A stretch of DNA of 64,000 bases from Candidatus Electrothrix aestuarii (GCA_032595685.2 CP159373.1:4937821-5001820), one strand, 5' to 3'; shown: positions 27,683-36,247, numbered from the stretch's first letter. The notes: generated by a model from the sequence alone, not told the origin. Translations and numbers: made by a program.

Positions 27683-27842
27683 AATCTCGAGTACTGACTC
27701 GAACTGATCTCGAGTTAGTACTCCTACCAAACTGGAGTTAGTACTCGAGTTGAATCGGAGTTAGTACTCGAACTGAATCGGAGTTAGTACTCGAACTGAA
27801 TAGGAGTTAGTACTCGAACTGAATAGGAGTACTGCCTCGAGG
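27683..27842. repeat. 23-bp tandem repeat array, about seven units, each with a small palindrome
   Basis: Units follow each other at exactly 23 bases. The three central ones (27752-27774, 27775-27797, 27798-27820) differ by one base; outer ones are more diverged. Each holds CGAGT-TAGT-ACTCG or the like, able to form a 4-5 bp stem. There are no spacers, so it is not a CRISPR. It may bind a protein, act as a folded RNA downstream of trkH, or be a simple minisatellite. Confidence 0.85.
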
Positions 27843-28051
27843 TTGTTCGGGAGACGGGGGGAAAACCGGGCAGGCAACACATCGCAATTTTTCTGTATAT
27901 CTGCTTAACCTATGGAGTATACAGTTCTGTTTCTTTTTGGATACATGGAATAGAGGACACATGAGACTATCGAGATCGCTATGCGCGATTGTTAGGGGTG
28001 TCATTAGCACTCATGCAAATTCATCAATTTTCAGAAACATAGGGTTTCCCA
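27843..28051. other. Intergenic stretch before the PqiA-like gene
   Basis: About 210 bases after the repeat array without a convincing ORF. It should carry the promoter of the downstream PqiA-like gene, but no clear -35/-10 pair is seen. Confidence 0.4.
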
Positions 28052-29359
28052 ATGTCAGCTGCAACTGATCAATTCATCATCTGCCCAGGTTGCGATCTTC
28101 TCCTGGAATCGATCAAGTCCACAGCCACTCATACCGCAGTCTGTCCCCGTTGCCGGCGCCGTCTGCATCGAAAACGCCCGGACTCCATTCGGAGGACGCT
28201 GGTCCTCTCCCTCACCGGGTTGCTCCTCTACCTGCCAGCTAACTTCGCCCCTCTGCTCACCTTTAATATCCTGGGAACAACAACACAGAGCTCCTTATTT
28301 CAGAGCGCGTTGAGTTTGTTTGATCAGGGAGAGTATTTGGTTTGCGTCCTGGTCATGCTGACAGGTCTGATATTTCCGTTCGCAACGCTGGGGCTGCTCT
28401 TTGGAGTGTCAGCCGGACTTTTCCTCGGTTGGCAACAAAAATGGATGCGGGATTTCCTGGCCTGGTACCATCATCTGACTGAATGGGCGATGACGGATAT
28501 CTACCTGATCGCCATTTTCATCACCATTATCAAGATGAACCATACTGCGTCCATAGACTTTAATCAGGGATTTTTCTGTTTTATCGGCCTAGTGGCAACA
28601 ACCGTGGCTGCCCAGGCCTCGTTCGACCCAAGCCTGTTCTGGGGAAAGCTGGATAAAGAGGCAAGCAACGGGGACAAGGAGGAAATGAAGATTTCCTTTG
28701 ATAATAAAGCGCGAACCGGTAGAGAAGCAGGACTTATTCTCTGCCCCACCTGTCACAAAATCATTCATCAGGCCACACTAATTGAGGGGGAAAGAAACTC
28801 CTGCCCCCGCTGTGCAGAGGCCCTCCATCTTCGCAAAAAGAATAGTGTGGACCGCTCCTGGGCCCTGATAGTCACGGCTCTGCTCCTCACCCTGCCAGCC
28901 AACTTACTCCCTATTATGTCGGTCTCATCCTTAAGCAACGCAGGCGAGAGTACTATCATTGACGGGATTATCCTGTTTTTTAAGGAAGGCTCCTACGGTA
29001 TCGGACTTGTTATTCTAACGGCTTCCGTCCTGGTCCCCCTGTTCAAGATAACAGGCATGGCCCTGATCCTGGTCTCTATCCATAATCAGTGGGCAACCTG
29101 GCTTCGCCATAAGGCGCTGATGTTTCGTTTTATCCAGTTCATTGGCCGCTGGTCCATGCTGGATATTTTTGTCATCGCCCTGCTCTGCGCTCTGATGCGC
29201 TTCGGCAGCCTCTCTTCCGTGGACACCGCACCAGCAGCTCTCTATTTCAGCGCGGTGGTCCTCTGCACCATGTTTGCCGCTATCAGCTTTGATCCGCGTT
29301 TGCTCTGGGACAGCGCTGAGGAAGGCGCTACAAAGAAGGCCACCTCGCCAAATCAATAA
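28052..29359 (+). CDS. PqiA-like membrane protein with two zinc ribbons
   Basis: 435 residues built as two similar halves, each a zinc ribbon followed by four membrane helices. First ribbon: CPGCDLLLES and CPRCRRRLH (about residues 11-45); second: CPTCHKIIH and CPRCAEALH (about 231-262). The phrase LPANFAPLLTFN / LPANLLPIMSVS recurs in both halves and is typical of PqiA/YebS proteins, which with PqiB/YebT-type MCE proteins take part in lipid traffic between membranes. The usual MCE partner gene is not adjacent. Confidence 0.88.
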   Translation: MSAATDQFIICPGCDLLLESIKSTATHTAVCPRCRRRLHRKRPDSIRRTLVLSLTGLLLYLPANFAPLLTFNILGTTTQSSLFQSALSLFDQGEYLVCVLVMLTGLIFPFATLGLLFGVSAGLFLGWQQKWMRDFLAWYHHLTEWAMTDIYLIAIFITIIKMNHTASIDFNQGFFCFIGLVATTVAAQASFDPSLFWGKLDKEASNGDKEEMKISFDNKARTGREAGLILCPTCHKIIHQATLIEGERNSCPRCAEALHLRKKNSVDRSWALIVTALLLTLPANLLPIMSVSSLSNAGESTIIDGIILFFKEGSYGIGLVILTASVLVPLFKITGMALILVSIHNQWATWLRHKALMFRFIQFIGRWSMLDIFVIALLCALMRFGSLSSVDTAPAALYFSAVVLCTMFAAISFDPRLLWDSAEEGATKKATSPNQ

Positions 29360-29368
29360 CTGGAGATA

Positions 29369-29707
29369 TCAATTGGTGACTTCATCGGTGGTTCCCAGGA
29401 CCTTAGCGATAATTTCTTTCTTCATTTCCTCGGCAGGCTCAGGGTCATTCCACTTGATAAACTGTTCTGTGACCCGCATAAAATCACCATTATCCTTTTT
29501 GCATTGATCGCAGATAGACTCGGCCTGATCGCGGTACATAAGAATCTTACTCGCAGGCTCTCCAGTAATGCTTACTGCCGCCATCTTGCGGCACCCACAA
29601 TTCAGGCGGATAACAGCCACCCCCACAGCATCGGGGCTGCCCTCAAAAATACCTTCAATCATTGCTCGCTCGCCCTTTTCCGGGTCTCTCATCTTTTCTG
29701 CTACCAT
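29369..29707 (-). CDS. Conserved hypothetical protein with Cys pairs
   Basis: 112 residues, soluble, without signal peptide. It contains RLNCGCRKMA and ICDQCKKDNGD, two cysteine pairs about 40 residues apart that could bind a metal such as zinc. Acidic flanks and normal codon use suggest a real protein. It is convergent with the PqiA-like gene, 9 bases apart. I do not recognise a named family. Confidence 0.55.
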   Translation of the reverse strand: MVAEKMRDPEKGERAMIEGIFEGSPDAVGVAVIRLNCGCRKMAAVSITGEPASKILMYRDQAESICDQCKKDNGDFMRVTEQFIKWNDPEPAEEMKKEIIAKVLGTTDEVTN

Positions 29708-30033
29708 AACTCGCTCTGCTCGTTGTTATTATATGTATTATTTCGTCATGAGATGTCGCTATACATCGGCATCCGCTAGACGCCGCCCTCCAAGGTAGGA
29801 AGTTCCGCAACTTTATTCGCTTCCGCAGTATCGGTCAAGAGGCAAGAACTAAACAACCATCTTGATTAAAAAACACACTGTATTTAGTGAGAACAGAAAG
29901 GTTATGACGAAAAAACATTAAACCAATTTGTTTTTTTACCTAAAAAACGATAAGATGAGTAATACAGCGACCGTTTCAGTAATGATAACAGCAACAAGCT
30001 TGAAGCTTAATTCAATCAAGCTAAGGAGAGATT
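29708..30033 (+). other. Gene-free leader region upstream of the DUF1566 gene
   Basis: No gene is seen in these 326 bases. An inverted repeat AGCTTGA / TCAAGCT (29997-30003 and 30016-30022) ends directly before the ribosome-binding site AAGGAG of the next gene, so an mRNA hairpin could influence its translation. Confidence 0.4.
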
Positions 30034-31191
30034 ATGCGACAAACAAGAAGAGGCTGTATAATACTTGGATATGTTATATTTCTATTTAGTTATGGGGGGG
30101 GGCTTCTCGGCACGACGAGAGCGGCTACACCCTCTGTAGTCGAAGGATCGGAGTATCCAGCTAATGGAGCTGAAGTGTTCTCAGGAGAACAGAGCCAACT
30201 ATTACAAATAGCACTAACCAATGCCGATCGTTGTATATTTCACTTTGGCACAGATAGCAGTGCCGTTGCGTCATTGATTGGAACGATTAAAGGAGAATAC
30301 TGTGAGGTAAGAACTTTCTACGACGGTATCAATATGACCGATAACGGTACAAACTATTGGTACGTTGAAGCAGAGAATACTGCTGAGACCACACGCTACC
30401 CGACAAGTGGTACTCTTTCATTTACTGTAGTGACAAAGCCTGTACCTTGGACTCTCTTTCTTGTCCCTACTCTAGCTGCTAATAAAAAAATACCTGTAAC
30501 AACAAACAGCTCCGGCCTGAACGACACAGGGATTATCTGGGGTGGGGGAACAGTATCTGGAAACAATAGCACCTGTACTCCTGGGGTACAGGATTGCTCA
30601 TCAGGAAGGGACAACACTGATAATTATGATACAGACGGGCATGCCGGGTTCAGTTTTACCAAGCTGGACAGCAGCGGGGCTGCTTTGGCTGATCAGGCAC
30701 AGGATTATGCCACTAACCCCTGGAGTTGTGTAAAGGATGAAGTTACTGGTCTTATCTGGGCCGTAAAAACGACAACAGGCTTGCACGACAGTACATACAC
30801 CTACAGCTGGTACAATACTGATGCTGCAACAAATGGAGGAGCTGACGGGACCCAGAATCCTTTCTTTGGGTCCTGCGATGATAATCATGACTGTAACACA
30901 ACCTCCTATGTCGACTGGGTGAACAGTCAGGGCTTATGCGGGGCCACGGACTGGCGTGTTCCCAGCGTGAAAGAGTTACTCAGCATTGTTTCATATAATG
31001 CAGCAGGTACTACTGCCATAGACAGTACTTTTTTCCCGAACACTGCGACTGATAGAACTTTTTGGACGTCAACGCCAGTGAGTGAGGCATCAACCGAAGC
31101 GTGGTCCGTACATTTTCAATACGGCTATACAGCCAAGAGTGCTAAAAGTTCCACGTTATATGTACGGTTAGTTCGGACAGCGCCAAACTGA
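30034..31191 (+). CDS. Secreted DUF1566 (Lcl C-terminal-like) protein
   Basis: 385 residues with a signal peptide (RRGCIILGYVIFLFSYGGGLLGTTRA). An N-terminal beta-sandwich-like domain (about 35-140) is followed by a DUF1566 domain with EVTGLIWAVK, ATDWRVPSVKELLSIV and TFWTSTPV...YVRLVR. DUF1566 domains have a C-type-lectin-related look and occur in surface proteins of deltaproteobacteria. A strong AAGGAG precedes the ATG. A G9 tract in the signal-peptide codons could switch the gene by slippage. It is followed by a second DUF1566 gene. Confidence 0.8.
   Translation: MRQTRRGCIILGYVIFLFSYGGGLLGTTRAATPSVVEGSEYPANGAEVFSGEQSQLLQIALTNADRCIFHFGTDSSAVASLIGTIKGEYCEVRTFYDGINMTDNGTNYWYVEAENTAETTRYPTSGTLSFTVVTKPVPWTLFLVPTLAANKKIPVTTNSSGLNDTGIIWGGGTVSGNNSTCTPGVQDCSSGRDNTDNYDTDGHAGFSFTKLDSSGAALADQAQDYATNPWSCVKDEVTGLIWAVKTTTGLHDSTYTYSWYNTDAATNGGADGTQNPFFGSCDDNHDCNTTSYVDWVNSQGLCGATDWRVPSVKELLSIVSYNAAGTTAIDSTFFPNTATDRTFWTSTPVSEASTEAWSVHFQYGYTAKSAKSSTLYVRLVRTAPN
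30094..30102 (+). repeat. G9 homopolymer tract within signal-peptide codons
   Basis: Nine G residues code for Gly-Gly-Gly inside the signal peptide of the DUF1566 protein. Gain or loss of one G would truncate the protein early, the classic layout of a contingency locus. At present the frame is open. Confidence 0.7.
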
Positions 31192-31262
31192 TGTAATGGT
31201 GGTATGGAGGACTGCCACAGGTGTTCCCCTGAGTATGATTCAGCAACAAACAGGAGTTTATT

Positions 31263-31805
31263 ATGCGTAATCTTTTTTTCTTTCTTTTTTCTCTATTTTC
31301 AATAATTGTTACACTTAATTCAGCCCTTGCGCTCCAGTCAGAAAACTGTAACACTGCTATAGAACCATCAACACCGGATAGCAACTTTACAGATCATGGA
31401 GACGGGACAGTAACAGATAATACTACAGGGCTGATGTGGAAGAAATGCCTTGAAGGGCTTTCCGGTACAGATTGCTCTGGTACTGTGCTTACCTTTTCCT
31501 GGGCAACAGCATTACAGCAGCCTGCATTAGAAAGTGATACCACGTATACAGACTGGCGATTACCCAATATTAAAGAACTGCATTCTATCATTGAAGAAAG
31601 CTGCCATACTCCGGCAATCAACACAGACATCTTTCCTGGTATACCTTCAGAGTCTGTAGTATGGTCCAGTTCTCCCTATGCCGGTGTTGATACGCAATCG
31701 TGGAATATTGATTTTTCTAGCGGCGACATGGATATGAGTCCCACTACAAATGCCCGTACAATTAGCACCTACCATGTGCGACTTGTACGGGATGTCACTA
31801 ACTGA
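31263..31805 (+). CDS. Small secreted DUF1566 protein
   Basis: 180 residues with a signal peptide (NLFFFLFSLFSIIVTLNSALA) directly followed by a DUF1566 domain: DHGDGTVTDNTTGLMWKKC, TDWRLPNIKELHSIIE, VVWSSSPYAG and HVRLVRD. It carries three to four cysteines that may form disulfides outside the cell. It lies 71 bases after the larger DUF1566 gene with its own ribosome-binding site (aggag) and is closed by a strong terminator, so the two are probably one transcript. Confidence 0.82.
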   Translation: MRNLFFFLFSLFSIIVTLNSALALQSENCNTAIEPSTPDSNFTDHGDGTVTDNTTGLMWKKCLEGLSGTDCSGTVLTFSWATALQQPALESDTTYTDWRLPNIKELHSIIEESCHTPAINTDIFPGIPSESVVWSSSPYAGVDTQSWNIDFSSGDMDMSPTTNARTISTYHVRLVRDVTN

Positions 31806-31858
31806 CGCACAAAATCCTTAAGAAATAGTAACGACTGATCTCTTTGTATCTTTCACCG

Positions 31859-31890
31859 GGTGCATGCCCACCGCATGCACCGTTTTTTTT
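31859..31890 (+). terminator. Rho-independent terminator after the DUF1566 genes
   Basis: Stem GGTGCATGC / GCATGCACC with a 5-base loop followed by G and eight T. It belongs to a family of similar hairpins in this window. Confidence 0.9.
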
Positions 31891-31969
31891 ATCTCTCCAT
31901 CTATATGGGAGTCACACCTCTCACTACCCCATCCAAATATACTTTCCTTTTCATTTCGAAAAAAAATTG

Positions 31970-31978
31970 TGCTATACT
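31970..31978 (+). promoter_or_regulatory. Extended -10 promoter candidate for the PilT/PilU genes
   Basis: TGC-TATACT, an extended -10 box, lies 36 bases before the ATG of the first retraction-ATPase gene and beyond the preceding terminator. The -35 region is weak. Confidence 0.45.
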
Positions 31979-32014
31979 TCGTTTAAACTCTTGACTCTTT
32001 CACGGAGAATTCCT

Positions 32015-33070
32015 ATGGCGATATTGGATAAGGTCTTCAAAGCAGCAATGGATAAGAAGGCATCGGACATCCATGTGCTCCCTGGCGAACCATTTATGAT
32101 TCGCCGCCTCGGCACAATGATCCGGCTCAACTCCCCCCCCCTGACAGCGGATAATTGCAGAAAGGTTATTCTGGAAATCCTCACCCCGGAACAGCGTAAA
32201 ATCCTGGGTAAAGAAATGCAGCTGGACTTTGCCTATGAGGTGAAAGGACTGGGCAGATTCAGAGGAAGTGCCATGTTTCATAACAACGGCATGAGCTGTA
32301 TCTTTCGGGCAATCCCAGGAGAAATCCCTAGCTTTGAGCAATTGGGCATCCCGGATGTTATGTACAAAATCCTGGAAAATCACCAAGGCATCGTCTTGGT
32401 TACCGGGGCCACGGGGCACGGCAAGACCACCACCTTGGCTTCCATGATAGATTACATCAACACTCACCACGCGCATCATGTCCTGACAGTTGAAGATCCT
32501 ATCGAATTTATTCATCCTTTGAAAAAAGGGGCAATTAATCAGCGTCAACTGGGCAAAGATACCCTCTCCTATGCCAATGCCCTGAAAGGCGCCTTGCGTC
32601 AGGACCCGGATGTCATTGTTATTGGTGAGCTCCGAGACCTTGATACTATTTCCCTAGCCATCTCCGCCTCGGAAACCGGCCATCTGGTTATCGGCACCCT
32701 ATCCACTTCCAGTGCCCCGAAAACGGTGGATCGCATTATTGACTCCTACCCCCCAGGCGAGCAGAATCAGATCCGGGCCATGCTCAGCGAATCCCTCAAG
32801 GCTGTGTTTACCCAACGACTCCTCCCTGCTAAGGACGGCTCGAAAATGCACATGGCTGTAGAGGTTATGATCGGCAATCTCTCCATCGCCAACCTGATTA
32901 AGGATAGCAAAACCTTTCAGATCCGCTCGACCATGCAGATGGGAACCAAGCTGGGCATGAAACTGATGGACGATTCGGTGATTGAGCTCCTCAAAGAAGA
33001 CAAGATCAGTCTGGAAACAGCACAGGCTAATGTGGATAAAAAGGAACTACTCAAGCCCTTTATGGCATAA
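32015..33070 (+). CDS. PilT/PilU-family type IV pilus retraction ATPase
   Basis: 351 residues from the ATG preceded by cGGAGaattcct; an in-frame N-terminal extension upstream has no start signal and low-complexity content, so it is left out. Motifs: KKASDIHVLPGEP, Walker A GATGHGKTT, the Asp box, VEDPIEF, and the Walker B region DPDVIVIGELRD, then ETGHLVIGTLST. It is a hexameric cytoplasmic motor that depolymerises pili. Walker A is GATGHGKT instead of the usual GPTGSGKS. A C9 tract (32133-32141) lies in its early coding part. It pairs with a second such gene 33 bases downstream, a PilT-PilU-like arrangement. Confidence 0.88.
   Translation: MAILDKVFKAAMDKKASDIHVLPGEPFMIRRLGTMIRLNSPPLTADNCRKVILEILTPEQRKILGKEMQLDFAYEVKGLGRFRGSAMFHNNGMSCIFRAIPGEIPSFEQLGIPDVMYKILENHQGIVLVTGATGHGKTTTLASMIDYINTHHAHHVLTVEDPIEFIHPLKKGAINQRQLGKDTLSYANALKGALRQDPDVIVIGELRDLDTISLAISASETGHLVIGTLSTSSAPKTVDRIIDSYPPGEQNQIRAMLSESLKAVFTQRLLPAKDGSKMHMAVEVMIGNLSIANLIKDSKTFQIRSTMQMGTKLGMKLMDDSVIELLKEDKISLETAQANVDKKELLKPFMA
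32133..32141 (+). repeat. C9 homopolymer tract in the PilT/PilU-like gene
   Basis: Nine C residues within codons for Ser-Pro-Pro near residue 42. The frame is currently intact; slippage would inactivate the ATPase. Confidence 0.6.
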
Positions 33071-33103
33071 AGAGAGTGCAACCGTAACAAACGGGGAAAG
33101 GAT

Positions 33104-34171
33104 ATGGCAATAATTGATTCATACTTCACCCAGATGAAGGAGCGTGGGGCCAGTGACCTGCATATGGTCATTGGTTTTCCACCCATGTTGCGCCTTCGGG
33201 GTGAGCTGGTGCCTTTGGATGAACCGGTGCTGACACCGGAAAGCAATAAGAAAATATTGTTCGAGATCCTGGATGAAGACCAGCAGGCGGCTATAGAAAA
33301 AAACCGGGATTTTGACAAGGCCTATGCCCTGGAAGGCGTAGGGCGTTTTCGTTGTAACCTTTTCTATCAACAACGGGGTATTGGTGCGGTTTTCCGGATC
33401 ATTCCAGCAAAAATTCTGACAGTAGACCAACTCAACCTGCCTGATGTTGTCCGCAGCTTTGCTCATTATCAGCGCGGCATGGTTCTGGTGACCGGCCCCA
33501 CTGGTAGTGGTAAGTCAACCACGATGGCGGCAATCATTGATCTGATTAATGATACCCACGCCAAACATATCATCACTATTGAAGATCCGCTGGAGTTTGT
33601 TCATCCCAATAAAAAATGCATCTTTTCTCAGCGGGAAATCGGCAGCCATGCCCTCAGTTTCGGCAAGGCCCTATCCGTGGCCAACCGGGAAGACCCGGAC
33701 ATCATTCTGGTCGGCGAGATGCGCGATCTGGAAACCATTTCCCTGGCCCTGACCTGTGCCGAGCTGGGTATCCTGGTCTTCGGTACCCTGCACACCAACA
33801 GCGCGGCCAAGACCATTGACCGCATCATCAACGCCTTTCCGGCGGATGAACAGGCCCAGACCCGAACCATGCTGGCCGACTCCCTCAAAGGGGTTATTGC
33901 CCAGCAGCTGCTCAAAACCAAGGATGGTAAGGGTCGTTGTGCTGCCCTGGAAATCCTGATCGGTTCCAATGCTTTAGCGAGCATCATCCGGGAAGGCAAG
34001 ATCAATCAGATTGAGTCTATGATCCAGACCGGAACCGCACAAGGTATGCAAACCATGGATCAGCATCTTCAGAAGCTGATTGACGATGATAAGATTACGG
34101 TGGAAGCGGCTAGAGAAAAGGCCATTAATAAGAGCCTGTTTCCGCTGCCGGATGCGGAGACTGAGGATTAA
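33104..34171 (+). CDS. PilT/PilU-family type IV pilus retraction ATPase (second copy)
   Basis: 355 residues. KERGASDLHMVIGFPP, canonical Walker A GPTGSGKSTT, ITIEDPLEFVHPNKKC, DPDIILVGEMRDLETI and LGILVFGTLHTNSAAKTIDR are all typical. GGGGAAAGG precedes the ATG. The canonical motifs make this the more PilT-like of the two, while the upstream gene may be the accessory PilU-like partner or the reverse; the sequence alone does not settle this. No pilus structural genes are adjacent. Confidence 0.9.
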   Translation: MAIIDSYFTQMKERGASDLHMVIGFPPMLRLRGELVPLDEPVLTPESNKKILFEILDEDQQAAIEKNRDFDKAYALEGVGRFRCNLFYQQRGIGAVFRIIPAKILTVDQLNLPDVVRSFAHYQRGMVLVTGPTGSGKSTTMAAIIDLINDTHAKHIITIEDPLEFVHPNKKCIFSQREIGSHALSFGKALSVANREDPDIILVGEMRDLETISLALTCAELGILVFGTLHTNSAAKTIDRIINAFPADEQAQTRTMLADSLKGVIAQQLLKTKDGKGRCAALEILIGSNALASIIREGKINQIESMIQTGTAQGMQTMDQHLQKLIDDDKITVEAAREKAINKSLFPLPDAETED

Positions 34172-34230
34172 AGAGAAGAACAACGCCTGAACTACCAGTT
34201 CGGGCGTTGCAACCTCGCTACGCTCGCAAC

Positions 34231-34941
34231 TTACCGTGGAAACGCCCCATTATTGATATCTATACAGGTTCCGTTGATATACTCTGGACAATCCGTTGCC
34301 AGCCAGAACATGGCCTCTGCCACTTCCTCTGCATAGGCAAAACGTCCCGTATAAACGGCTTCCTTGATCGCCTTTTTTCTCGGTTCCGGGATAACAGCCA
34401 GCATATCCGTTTCAACAGGACCAGCAGCCACAGCATTCACGACAATCCCCTGCGGCCCCAGAATCTTGGCAAAGCTCTTGGTCATATTGATGAGTCCGGC
34501 CTTGGTCATGCCGTACCAGATATCAGGGTGGCCGATCTCTCCGGCGATGGAGGCATTATTGACGATCCGGCCACAGCCCTTAGTAATCATAGTCTTGGCC
34601 AGCTCTGTTATCAGAGCGACGGGCGCCTGAATATTAATCTTCAGGATCTGATCAATCTTCTCCTGTGGGTACTCCTGATAGGGCAAGGCATACATCACCC
34701 CGGCATTATTCAAGAGGATATCCATTGCTGGCAGCTGGCCAACCAAACCTGGGATGCCATCGATATTGCTCAGATCATATTCCACCATCTCAACCTGGGA
34801 ATGGTCCCGGAGCGGGAACTCCGCAAAATCCCGGGCCAGGACATAGACTGTATGACCGGCATCAATAAACTTCTCTGTTGCGGCCAGGCCAATCCCCTTA
34901 TTGCCGCCTGTTATCAGAACATTTCTGCCTGTATCCATCAT
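34231..34941 (-). CDS. Short-chain dehydrogenase/reductase (SDR)
   Basis: 236 residues from the ATG preceded by a purine-rich ribosome-binding site (GGAAGGGAAAGGG). Classical SDR features: LITGGNKGIGLA near residue 8, LLNNAGVMYALP, the catalytic Ser region NNASIAGE, and YGMTKAG with the catalytic Tyr and Lys; the C-terminus ends in a LATDCPEYINGTCIDINNG block. It is a cytosolic NAD(P)H oxidoreductase of unknown substrate. The frame stays open about 110 codons upstream, but that part codes for the remnant of a secreted protein, so fusion is considered accidental. Confidence 0.85.
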   Translation of the reverse strand: MMDTGRNVLITGGNKGIGLAATEKFIDAGHTVYVLARDFAEFPLRDHSQVEMVEYDLSNIDGIPGLVGQLPAMDILLNNAGVMYALPYQEYPQEKIDQILKINIQAPVALITELAKTMITKGCGRIVNNASIAGEIGHPDIWYGMTKAGLINMTKSFAKILGPQGIVVNAVAAGPVETDMLAVIPEPRKKAIKEAVYTGRFAYAEEVAEAMFWLATDCPEYINGTCIDINNGAFPR

Positions 34942-35421
34942 CTTTCCCTTTCCCTTCCTTTTATGCTCTTCCCTATAATCAGAGAGCTTCTCAATGGTTC
35001 GCATGACGATCAACTGCCCAGCCTTACCGCATCCACCGGCTTGCTGTAAGGTTTTAATAATTGCCCAGCCTTCTGGAATTTCAGATTCCGGACAGATGCG
35101 TAGCGTTGAACCGATTTCCATTTCCCTTGTATTTTCCACGATGAGCATGGTTGATAAGCGCCCGGGAGTACAACAGCCAGCACAGGTCCTCGTATTAACA
35201 AGAACCCAATCTTGATGGTTTCGTAAAAAGTCCGATTTTGCCGAATTTTGCTTTGTAACTCTTTGAGTTGTCATTAGCGATTTCCTGATTTTTGACTTTT
35301 TACGAGATCATCAATCTTGTGGGATAGGCCCCGGACAGATCTCTTTGGCCTCTGCTTTGGCGGTAACGCCACCGAACATAACAAAGCAACTCAGCATAAT
35401 AACAAACGCGAATTTTCTCAT
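34942..35421 (-). pseudogene. Secreted cysteine-rich protein gene interrupted by a MITE-like element
   Basis: The gene starts with a strong ribosome-binding site (GGGAGGAG) and encodes 36 residues with a signal peptide (MRKFAFVIMLSCFVMFGG) ending K-E-I-C-P-G-P-I-P-Q-D before a stop created by the inserted element (35212-35314). Deleting the element plus one copy of the 2-base flank removes 105 bases, exactly 35 codons, and joins PQD to WVLVNTRTCAGCCTPG in frame. The restored protein would be an exported Cys-rich domain of about 125 residues (with TRTCAGCC, LRICPESEIPEGW and GGCGKAG). I do not recognise the family. No stop separates it from the SDR, so its original end is unclear. Confidence 0.7.
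35212..35314. mobile_element. 103-bp MITE-like element with 21-bp inverted ends
   Basis: The ends are inverted copies that match at 19 of 21 positions and share TCGTAAAAAGTC-like cores (TTGATGGTTTCG... against TTGATGATCTCG...). The same two bases (TC on the + strand) flank both sides. No transposase is encoded, so it would need a helper. Removal restores a reading frame in the surrounding gene, which is good evidence for insertion. Confidence 0.75.
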
Positions 35422-35965
35422 GAGCTTTCTCCTCCCTTTCCCTTGAAGATAAGAGTAGGCAATGGTACATCAAAGGACAAAGTTGACCAGACCCATCACC
35501 ACCATAATTAATTATTATAGCAAGTGGATCATATACAGCAAAATACCCCTGGTCAGTTACTTTTGACTCTCACAGGAAAAGCATCTATCTTGAGCCCTTA
35601 CCATACCTCACCCCTAGAAAACAAAAAACTTTCCCCAAGCAGGATAAGTAAAAATTTTAATACAAAACAAACCCTCCCCTCCCCCTAAAATATTCTCAAC
35701 TTTTACATCATATTAGGAGATTTCGAGAGCAATTACCCGCCTACCTTAAGATTAGCCACAACGATCATGTATAAAAATCAACACTTTCCTCCTGCCCATT
35801 TTAACGCATCTCCTTTTCTCATTTCGAAGAAGATTTCTTTTCCTCCCTTGGAGCAGGAAAAACAGCCCATTATATTTCATCAGATTATTAACAAGATGGC
35901 ACAGTTCTTCCTTAATTAAAAATGTATCTTGAGATTAAAAAACTACAAACAAAAGGAGAGATGTA
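35422..35965. other. Gene-free stretch
   Basis: About 540 AT-rich bases between the broken secreted-protein gene and the two-CW gene. I see no ORF, RNA gene or strong hairpin. Promoters for both flanking divergent genes are expected here. Confidence 0.5.
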
Positions 35966-36247
35966 ATGTCTGATATATTCCCCAATTGCTGGGAAGCAAA
36001 AAACTGTGGGAGAGAACCTGGTGGAGAAAAGATTACTCTATACGGGGTTTGCCCCATAGCTACTGCTACGAGCTTAGACGGAACGCATGGTGGAAAAAAC
36101 GGTGGTCGCTGCTGCTGGGAAATTATTCCACTTGTTGCAGAGTTATATGACAAATCATTGGTTTGCTCAGGCGGCCTGCATGAATGCTACAAATGTGATT
36201 TCTATCATTCCGTTCGCAGAACAACGAAAGTAGCTGTTATAGCATAG
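35966..36247 (+). CDS. Two-CW domain-like small protein
   Basis: 93 residues, rich in Cys: NCWEAKNCGREPGG, YGVCPIATA, GGRCCWEI and LHECYKCDFYHSV. This spacing (CWE..CGREPGG..GVCPA..GRxCW..C..C.FY) is the pattern of so-called two-CW domain proteins, common in deltaproteobacteria and often fused to or found near redox or signalling proteins. It may bind zinc or an iron-sulfur cluster. A ribosome-binding site (aaggagag) lies upstream of the ATG. Confidence 0.75.
   Translation: MSDIFPNCWEAKNCGREPGGEKITLYGVCPIATATSLDGTHGGKNGGRCCWEIIPLVAELYDKSLVCSGGLHECYKCDFYHSVRRTTKVAVIA

Noticed and set aside
27683-27842. CRISPR-like repeat
   Set aside because: Units are directly adjacent with no unique spacers, and no cas genes are nearby; it is a plain tandem array.
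31844-32014. N-terminal extension of the first PilT/PilU-like ATPase
   Set aside because: It runs through a rho-independent terminator and a promoter-like -10 box and has no start signal; the family starts at the ATG at 32015.
34231-35274. SDR with a novel 110-residue N-terminal domain
   Set aside because: The extension begins inside the MITE-like element and codes for the exported half of a broken gene; a purine-rich ribosome-binding site precedes the internal ATG-ATG of the SDR.
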